Shown in pieces: positions 1 to 3,767 of a DNA stretch of 6,379 nucleotides. The stretch lies in the NCBI GenBank assembly GCA_025457725.1, contig JALOTU010000307.1, positions 1-6,379 on the forward strand, written 5' to 3'. Position 1 is the stretch's first letter. Each line of letters starts with the position of its first letter. The DNA comes from Verrucomicrobiota bacterium. Lineage in GTDB: Bacteria > Verrucomicrobiota > Verrucomicrobiia > Limisphaerales > DSYF01. The translations under genes and the position numbers were made by a program. The notes under the pieces were generated by a model, which had not been told where the DNA came from, searched no databases, and was given only the letters and a program-made list of their open reading frames with translations.

Positions 1-543
1 GATGGCATCGCTGAACTTGCCGGGGAGATTGTTGATGGGCCAGGGGGAGGGATCGTGGAAGGCTCCCACGTGCATCTCATAAATCACCAGATCCGATTCG
101 TTCGCGCCCAGCCGGCTGTCGCCACTCCAGTTGAAGGCGTTCGGATCATAAACGATCGAGTTGTCCTGCGAATGCACCACCTGGCGCCCGCGCGGGTCCT
201 TCTTCCATATGGAGTTGTTGAGGTAGAACTTGTACTGGTTGCCGGCAGCCGCTCCGGGCACATCCACCGACCAGTTGCCGGAAGGCCCTTCGCTGACCAT
301 GGTCGTCTGCCCCCAGCCGTTGAAGGAACCCCGCACCGCCACATTCGTCGCGTTCGGAGCCCAAACCCGGAAGGTCACACCCCCACCGCTGTCGGCATAG
401 GGGGTTGCCCCCATCCCGGGTCGGCTCGATTGCGCCCAGCCGGTCAGGATGCCGATTACGGACATCAACAGCGCCAGGAGACGTCCAACGCCGGGGCGGC
501 GAAGACGATCCATCAGGGTGCCGGGGTGATTCAATGTGGACAT
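1..543 (-). CDS. Secreted GH13 alpha-amylase / glucan-branching-enzyme-like protein with N-terminal CBM48 (3' end outside window)
   Basis: This is the N-terminal 181 codons of a larger gene that leaves the window at base 1 with no stop. A hydrophobic stretch at about residues 20-36 (LLALLMSVIGILTGWAQS) follows basic residues and looks like a signal peptide, so the enzyme is probably exported. Residues about 48-135 form a CBM48/early-set domain, with the typical GGGVTFRVWAPNATNVAV and GSFNGWG motifs and then NQYKFYL. Residues 151-162 (DLVIYEMHVGAF) are the first strand of a GH13 barrel as seen in branching enzymes, debranching enzymes and related amylases. The catalytic residues lie outside the window, so the exact activity cannot be assigned. 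The ATG at 543 is preceded by AAGAGG with a short 3-base spacer, and an in-frame TAA lies at 558-556. The next in-frame ATG (513) has no ribosome site but sits closer to the signal peptide. Family call is firm; specificity is open. Confidence 0.88.
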   Translation of the reverse strand, partial: MSTLNHPGTLMDRLRRPGVGRLLALLMSVIGILTGWAQSSRPGMGATPYADSGGGVTFRVWAPNATNVAVRGSFNGWGQTTMVSEGPSGNWSVDVPGAAAGNQYKFYLNNSIWKKDPRGRQVVHSQDNSIVYDPNAFNWSGDSRLGANESDLVIYEMHVGAFHDPSPWPINNLPGKFSDAI

Positions 544-744
544 ATGCCTCTTAATTTACCGTAATCGTCGTGCGCCGCAATCGCACGTTCATGCGGTTCC
601 TGGGCAAACGCATCAAATGAACCCGTGTTTTCGGGGTAGCGCGGGTTTTCAACCGGCCAGGGCATAGGATGGCATGTAGGTGGGTTCACTTTGCCGGCTG
701 GAAAGCCGGCGATACCTCCCGGATTAAGACGCGTCTGCCCGCCG
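544..744. other. Intergenic region between SxtJ-like gene and GH13 gene
   Basis: No coding sequence is supported here. It follows the SxtJ-like stop and precedes the GH13 start, both read leftward, so it should hold the GH13 promoter. I see no convincing -35/-10 pair. The best candidate, TTGATG with a 17-base spacer to CATGAA on the minus strand, matches the -10 consensus poorly. A weak stem (AACCCG at 620-625 pairing with CGGGTT at 642-647, 16-base loop) and a stronger hairpin at 693-710 are present. Neither is followed by a T-run on either strand. Confidence 0.6.
693..710. repeat. Short perfect hairpin (7-bp stem, GGAA loop)
   Basis: GCCGGCT at 693-699 pairs perfectly with AGCCGGC at 704-710 around a GGAA loop. 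It lies about 35 bases beyond the stop of the SxtJ-like gene, where a terminator would be expected, but no T-run follows on the minus strand. It may be a dispersed repeat unit rather than an intrinsic terminator. A genome-wide count would separate these. Confidence 0.5.
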
Positions 745-1143
745 TCAAAACAGCCGGTCAAACTCGCGGTTGTTTTTGGCAGGCTGCCACCAGGTGGACT
801 CCTCGCCCCCATGCTTCAACCGCAAGAGATCCTTGCCCATCAACCGCAGCGCCAGACCGAGGGGGGTGACGAGGAGGAAGAAGAACAGGGTGAGCATCAC
901 CTTCCCGATGACCTGGCCGATGTGGAAGCTGACGGTCATGCCTCCGCGATAGAACCCCCGGAACCATCGCGGGCGAATCAGGGACAGCACCAGTGCCACG
1001 ACCGCCACGACCGCCGCGGCCACCGCCACCGGCAGGGGAATCCGCCCGCGCCACCACATCAGCCACAGCACAATGTTCAGCACCAGGCCCATGACCGCCG
1101 TGAACTTGATCCACTCGATCGGTTTCTCCTTCAGTCGCAGCAT
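745..1143 (-). CDS. SxtJ-family three-helix membrane protein (carbamoyltransferase-associated)
   Basis: This is a 132-residue protein with three predicted membrane helices at about residues 12-30, 36-56 and 78-98. A basic loop RPRWFRGFYRGG lies between helices 2 and 3, and the C-terminal tail is polar. The pattern of a third helix ending in TPLGLALRLMGKDLLRLK followed by STWW is what I recall for proteins annotated as SxtJ, first named in the cyanobacterial saxitoxin cluster beside carbamoyltransferase SxtI. No biochemical role is established. The start is set by GGAAAGGA at 1159-1152, eight bases upstream of the ATG at 1143. An ATG further upstream (1200) would add 19 residues unlike the family. 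It is the last gene of the leftward set, separated from the carbamoyltransferase by 216 bp that contain a palindromic repeat. It is probably an inner-membrane partner or scaffold of the carbamoyltransferase; that role is inferred from context. Confidence 0.82.
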   Translation of the reverse strand: MLRLKEKPIEWIKFTAVMGLVLNIVLWLMWWRGRIPLPVAVAAAVVAVVALVLSLIRPRWFRGFYRGGMTVSFHIGQVIGKVMLTLFFFLLVTPLGLALRLMGKDLLRLKHGGEESTWWQPAKNNREFDRLF

Positions 1144-1151
1144 GGCGAACG

Positions 1152-1159
1152 TCCTTTCC
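1152..1159 (-). promoter_or_regulatory. Ribosome binding site deciding the SxtJ-like start
   Basis: On the minus strand GGAAAGGA ends eight bases before the ATG at 1143. It is the clearest Shine-Dalgarno-like site in the window and favours the 132-residue product over a longer form starting at 1200. Confidence 0.6.
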
Positions 1160-1235
1160 AAAGCTTGGGTTGACCACGAAAGGCCCTCTCGTACGACCAA
1201 CAGTGGTGTCCAGGGCTCTCCTGGAACCGTCCATC

Positions 1236-1305
1236 GGAGCGCGGAAATTCCTGTCCGCCCGCCGCAGGCTCATGACCTTCGCGCGGACAGGAATGTCCGC
1301 GCTCC
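1236..1305. repeat. Palindromic intergenic repeat, copy 1
   Basis: Two 23-base arms (1236-1258 and 1283-1305) are inverted copies with one mismatch, around a 24-base loop. The outer ends are GGAGCGCGGA and TCCGCGCTCC. The inner core of the right arm, GCGGACAGGAATGTCCGC, is itself a 7-bp palindrome, so the unit can form either one long hairpin or smaller ones. A second copy lies at 3414-3483. I recall repeats with this core being scattered between genes in Verrucomicrobiota genomes; that is recollection, not a search result. Confidence 0.85.
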
Positions 1306-1359
1306 GGATCAAGGCTCGATTGCGGCGCTCTATTTCGCGGCTGCATGGAGTCGGTGCAG

Positions 1360-3177
1360 TTAGTCGGGCACGGGGTGAAACTTCTGCTTCACGCCCTGGT
1401 TGGGCTGGGCGTTGCGATCCAGCAGGAAGCTGCCGATGGCCAGGGCATCCATCTCCGTGTTCACGAAACAACGGTAGGCGTCGTCCGGCGTGCACACGAC
1501 CGGTTCGCCCCGCACATTGAACGAGGTGTTCACCAGCACGGGACACCCCGTCTTCGCCTCAAAGCGTGATAGCACCGCGTGGAACGATGGATTCTGCTCC
1601 GCCGTCACCGTCTGGACGCGGGCGGAGAAATCGACATGCGTCACGGCGGGCACCCGCGACCGCAACTGTTTGAGCCGGTCCAACCCGTGCGCCCCCGCAG
1701 CCACATCGAGACGCTGCGAGGGATGCACCGGCGCCACCAGCAGCATGTAGGGGGAATCGGCGTCCAGCTCGAAGAATTCCGGGGCGCGTTCCCGCAGGAC
1801 GGCCGGGGCGAAGGGCCGGAAGGATTCGCGGAATTTCACCTTGAGATTCAGAACGGACTGCATCCGGGGCGAGCGCGGATCGCCAAGAATCGAGCGATGC
1901 CCCAGCGCGCGCGGGCCGAATTCCATGCGTCCCTGGACCCAGCCCACGATCTTCTCGTCCGCCAGCAATCCCACCACCCGGTCGAGCAGGCTTTCCCGGT
2001 CCAGTTTTTCATACACCGCGTTGTGCTGACGCAACACAGCCTCGATTTCCGCATCGGAGAATTCCGGCCCCAGGAAGGCGCCTTGCATCGCATCCGGCAG
2101 CATCGGCGTGCGCGGTTGGGGGCTCTCCCGGCGCATGTGCCACACCGCCAGGGCGGCGCCAAGCGCCCCGCCGGCGTCCCCGGCCGCGGGTTGAATCCAG
2201 ATCCGGTCAAAGATCTTCTCACGCAGGATCAGGCCGTTGGCGACACAGTTGAGCGCCACGCCGCCGGCCAGGCAGAGGTTGGTTTGTCCGGTCACCGCGC
2301 GGGCGTGCCGGGCCAGCCGCAGCATCGCCTGTTCGGTCACAGTCTGGATGGACCGGGCCACATCCATGTGCCGTTGCTCGACCGGGGTTTCGGGCGGGCG
2401 CGGCGGGCCGCCGAACAACCGGTCGAACCGGGCGTTCGTCATGCGCAGGCTGCGGAGAAACTCGAAGTAATCCAGATTCAAACGCAGCGAACCGTCGTCC
2501 TTCACGGCGATCAAGTGCTCGTAAATGGTGTCCACGAAACGCGGCTCGCCATAGGGCGCCAGGCCCATGAGTTTGTATTCGCCCGAGTTGATGCGAAAGC
2601 CGCAGTAGGCGGTGAACGCGGAATACAGCAGGCCCAGCGAATGCGGAAACTTCAGCTCCTTGAGAATCTCCACTTCGTTGGCTCGTCCGACCCCGATGGT
2701 GGTGGTGGCCCACTCACCGACGCCGTCCACGGTCAGGATGGCCGCCTGCTCGAAGGGCGAGGGGAAGAACGCGCTGGCGGCGTGGGACTGGTGATGTTCG
2801 GTGAAGAGCACGGGTGTCTCCGGCCGGAGCCCCGGCATTTCATACCGGAGGGTGCCGCGCAGATTCAGCTTCTCGCCCAGCCAGGGGGGCACCACGCGGG
2901 GGAAGGTCAGCCAGCCGCCCGGCGCCACGGCCAGGTAGGATTCCAGCAGGCGCGCAAACTTGATGATCGGCTTGTCGTAAAACACCACCGCATCCAGGTC
3001 CGACTCCTGGAGCCCGGCGTGCCGCAGGCAGAAGGCGACGGCGTGCCGGGGAAATCGCTCGTCGTTCTTCTTGCGACTGAACCGCTCCTCCTGGGCGGCG
3101 GCGGCGATCCGGCCGTCCACCAGCAACGCGGCGGCCGAATCATGATAATACGCTGAGATGCCCAGGATGTGGCGCAC
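1360..3177 (-). CDS. Carbamoyltransferase of the NodU/CmcH/TobZ family
   Basis: This cytoplasmic enzyme of 605 residues is full length for the family. Known members make carbamoyl-adenylate from carbamoyl phosphate and ATP and transfer the carbamoyl group to a hydroxyl or similar acceptor. The N-terminal Kae1-like half shows GISAYYHDSAAALLVDG (6-22), the metal-binding motif HHQSHA (128-133), VDGVGEW (150-156), SGEYKLMGLAPYG (198-210) and LAGGVALNCVANG (303-315). The C-terminal YrdC-like half shows GRMEFGPRALGHRSILGDPR (416-435), FRPFAP (453-458) and PVLVNTSFNVRGEP (546-559). All the expected motifs are intact, so it should be active. The start is a GTG at 3177, nine bases after the DUF5989 stop. 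No Shine-Dalgarno sequence is visible, which suggests translational coupling. The family fold and general reaction are firm; the acceptor is unknown. The DUF5989 and SxtJ partners suggest a membrane-proximal acceptor. Confidence 0.95.
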   Translation of the reverse strand: MRHILGISAYYHDSAAALLVDGRIAAAAQEERFSRKKNDERFPRHAVAFCLRHAGLQESDLDAVVFYDKPIIKFARLLESYLAVAPGGWLTFPRVVPPWLGEKLNLRGTLRYEMPGLRPETPVLFTEHHQSHAASAFFPSPFEQAAILTVDGVGEWATTTIGVGRANEVEILKELKFPHSLGLLYSAFTAYCGFRINSGEYKLMGLAPYGEPRFVDTIYEHLIAVKDDGSLRLNLDYFEFLRSLRMTNARFDRLFGGPPRPPETPVEQRHMDVARSIQTVTEQAMLRLARHARAVTGQTNLCLAGGVALNCVANGLILREKIFDRIWIQPAAGDAGGALGAALAVWHMRRESPQPRTPMLPDAMQGAFLGPEFSDAEIEAVLRQHNAVYEKLDRESLLDRVVGLLADEKIVGWVQGRMEFGPRALGHRSILGDPRSPRMQSVLNLKVKFRESFRPFAPAVLRERAPEFFELDADSPYMLLVAPVHPSQRLDVAAGAHGLDRLKQLRSRVPAVTHVDFSARVQTVTAEQNPSFHAVLSRFEAKTGCPVLVNTSFNVRGEPVVCTPDDAYRCFVNTEMDALAIGSFLLDRNAQPNQGVKQKFHPVPD

Positions 3178-3186
3178 GCGGTTGGA

Positions 3187-3339
3187 TTACATGAACGGAT
3201 ACATCAACGGAGCCAGCACCGATCCGCCGCTGAACACGATCAATGCCGCAAGCACCAGCAGCATGAGCACCAGCGGGATGAGCCACCACTTCTTCTCCTG
3301 ACGGAGAAACTGCAGGAATTCACGAAATAGCTGCCACAT
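3187..3339 (-). CDS. DUF5989 / SxtK-like 50-residue single-pass membrane protein
   Basis: This is a small gene of 50 codons plus TAA. The product begins MWQLFREFLQFLRQEKKWW, an amphipathic, basic cytoplasmic segment. One hydrophobic helix follows at about residues 20-37 (LIPLVLMLLVLAALIVF), and the protein ends SGGSVLAPLMYPFM. The MWxLxxEFxxFLRxxKKWWLxP opening and the closing APFMYP-like motif are typical of the DUF5989 family as I recall it. That family is found next to carbamoyltransferases and includes the SxtK-type proteins of saxitoxin clusters. The ATG at 3339 follows AAGAAGCGC, only a weak ribosome site. Its TAA lies nine bases before the carbamoyltransferase GTG, and the two reading frames are in phase. 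A role as membrane anchor or assembly factor for the carbamoyltransferase is inference from the conserved pairing. Confidence 0.9.
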   Translation of the reverse strand: MWQLFREFLQFLRQEKKWWLIPLVLMLLVLAALIVFSGGSVLAPLMYPFM

Positions 3340-3413
3340 GCGCTTCTTGTAGGGGTTTGCCTCGCCGGATTCAAATCAAATACCGACAACGCACAGGCAA
3401 GGGGCGCGAACAT

Positions 3414-3483
3414 GGAGCGTGGACATTCCTGTCCGCCCGAACCGGTTGCGCAAGCCTTCTCGCGGACAAAATGTCCGCGCTCC
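3414..3483. repeat. Palindromic intergenic repeat, copy 2
   Basis: The left arm (3414-3436) and right arm (3462-3483) are inverted copies that differ by one missing base and one substitution, around a 25-base loop. The arm ends and the GGACATTCCTGTCCGC core match the copy at 1236-1305. Both loops begin with CCG and carry a CCTTC near their right side, suggesting the same orientation. It lies about 75 bases upstream of the DUF5989 start. Confidence 0.85.
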
Positions 3484-3547
3484 GGGGTGCAAACGCTGCT
3501 GTCGTCGCCCCAAAGCCGGCGGGAACCAACGGACTTCCTGCAGTGAT

Positions 3548-3570
3548 CCACCCGCACAAACGTGCGGTGG
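3548..3570. repeat. Bulged hairpin
   Basis: CCAC (3548-3551) plus CGCAC (3553-3557) pair with GTGCG (3562-3566) plus GTGG (3567-3570), with one bulged C at 3552 and an AAAC loop. Nine pairs form in total. No T-run follows, so an intrinsic terminator is not supported; it could be an operator or a repeat fragment. Confidence 0.4.
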
Positions 3571-3649
3571 GAAAACACCCCGCGTTCGTTGCAGTATGGG
3601 AACATTGCCAGCACATTGATTCTGATGAACATGCGACCGTTTTTGACAG

Positions 3650-3731
3650 GAGCCCTCCCCCAAGACCGGGTAGGGCCGCGCTGCGCGCGGCCGGCGTCGG
3701 GACACCGACGCCCTGCCAGGCTCCAGGGCTC
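3650..3731. repeat. Three-way-junction palindromic element
   Basis: Two perfect 8-bp hairpins stand side by side with no unpaired base between them. GGCCGCGC (3674-3681) pairs with GCGCGGCC (3685-3692) around a TGC loop, and GGCGTCGG (3693-3700) pairs with CCGACGCC (3705-3712) around a GACA loop. They are enclosed by a 5-bp stem, GGTAG (3669-3673) with CTGCC (3713-3717), including one G-T pair. An outer 7-bp stem, GAGCCCT (3650-3656) with AGGGCTC (3725-3731), lies beyond internal loops. The element ends 36 bases before the GH57-like start codon. It could be a dispersed repeat or part of that gene's leader. Confidence 0.75.
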
Positions 3732-3767
3732 AATGCGCGCAATGATACCTGGGAGAATGCTCAGCTC

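Larger units (their letters stand above)
1144..1359. other. Intergenic gap within the carbamoyltransferase set
   Basis: The gap separates the carbamoyltransferase stop (TAA at 1362-1360) from the SxtJ-like start. It holds one copy of the large palindromic repeat (1236-1305) and the SxtJ-like ribosome site, and no gene that I can support. No T-run terminator is seen. The gap is long for co-transcribed partners, and the repeat could act as an mRNA-stabilising or attenuating structure between the two genes. Confidence 0.55.
3340..3767. other. Divergent intergenic region with repeat elements
   Basis: This region separates the leftward DUF5989/carbamoyltransferase set from the rightward GH57-like gene, so promoters for both should lie here. 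I find no strong consensus promoter on either strand. It holds palindromic repeat copy 2 (3414-3483), a bulged hairpin (3548-3570) and a three-way-junction element (3650-3731). The open frames that cross it have no recognisable domain and are not treated as genes. A four-codon frame (3757-3771, ATG to TGA) overlaps the GH57-like start codon; it is probably chance. Confidence 0.6.

Noticed and set aside
693..710. Intrinsic terminator for the SxtJ-like gene
   Set aside because: The stem is good, but the minus strand continues AAAGTG after it with no T-run; kept only as a hairpin.
758..1546. 262-codon minus-strand frame across the SxtJ-like gene and intergenic gap
   Set aside because: It overlaps the SxtJ-like gene and the end of the transferase out of frame, crosses a palindromic repeat and reads as Arg/Pro/Gly-rich noise.
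1579..3156. 525-codon open frame on the plus strand
   Set aside because: It lies opposite the well-supported carbamoyltransferase and shows no recognisable motif or membrane/signal feature.
3342..3413. Promoter for the DUF5989 gene (TTGCCT with TTGATT on the minus strand)
   Set aside because: The spacer is about 15 bases and the -10 match is poor; not convincing in this GC-rich background.
1236..3483. CRISPR array
   Set aside because: There are only two repeat units, more than 2 kb apart with genes between them; this is a dispersed palindromic repeat.
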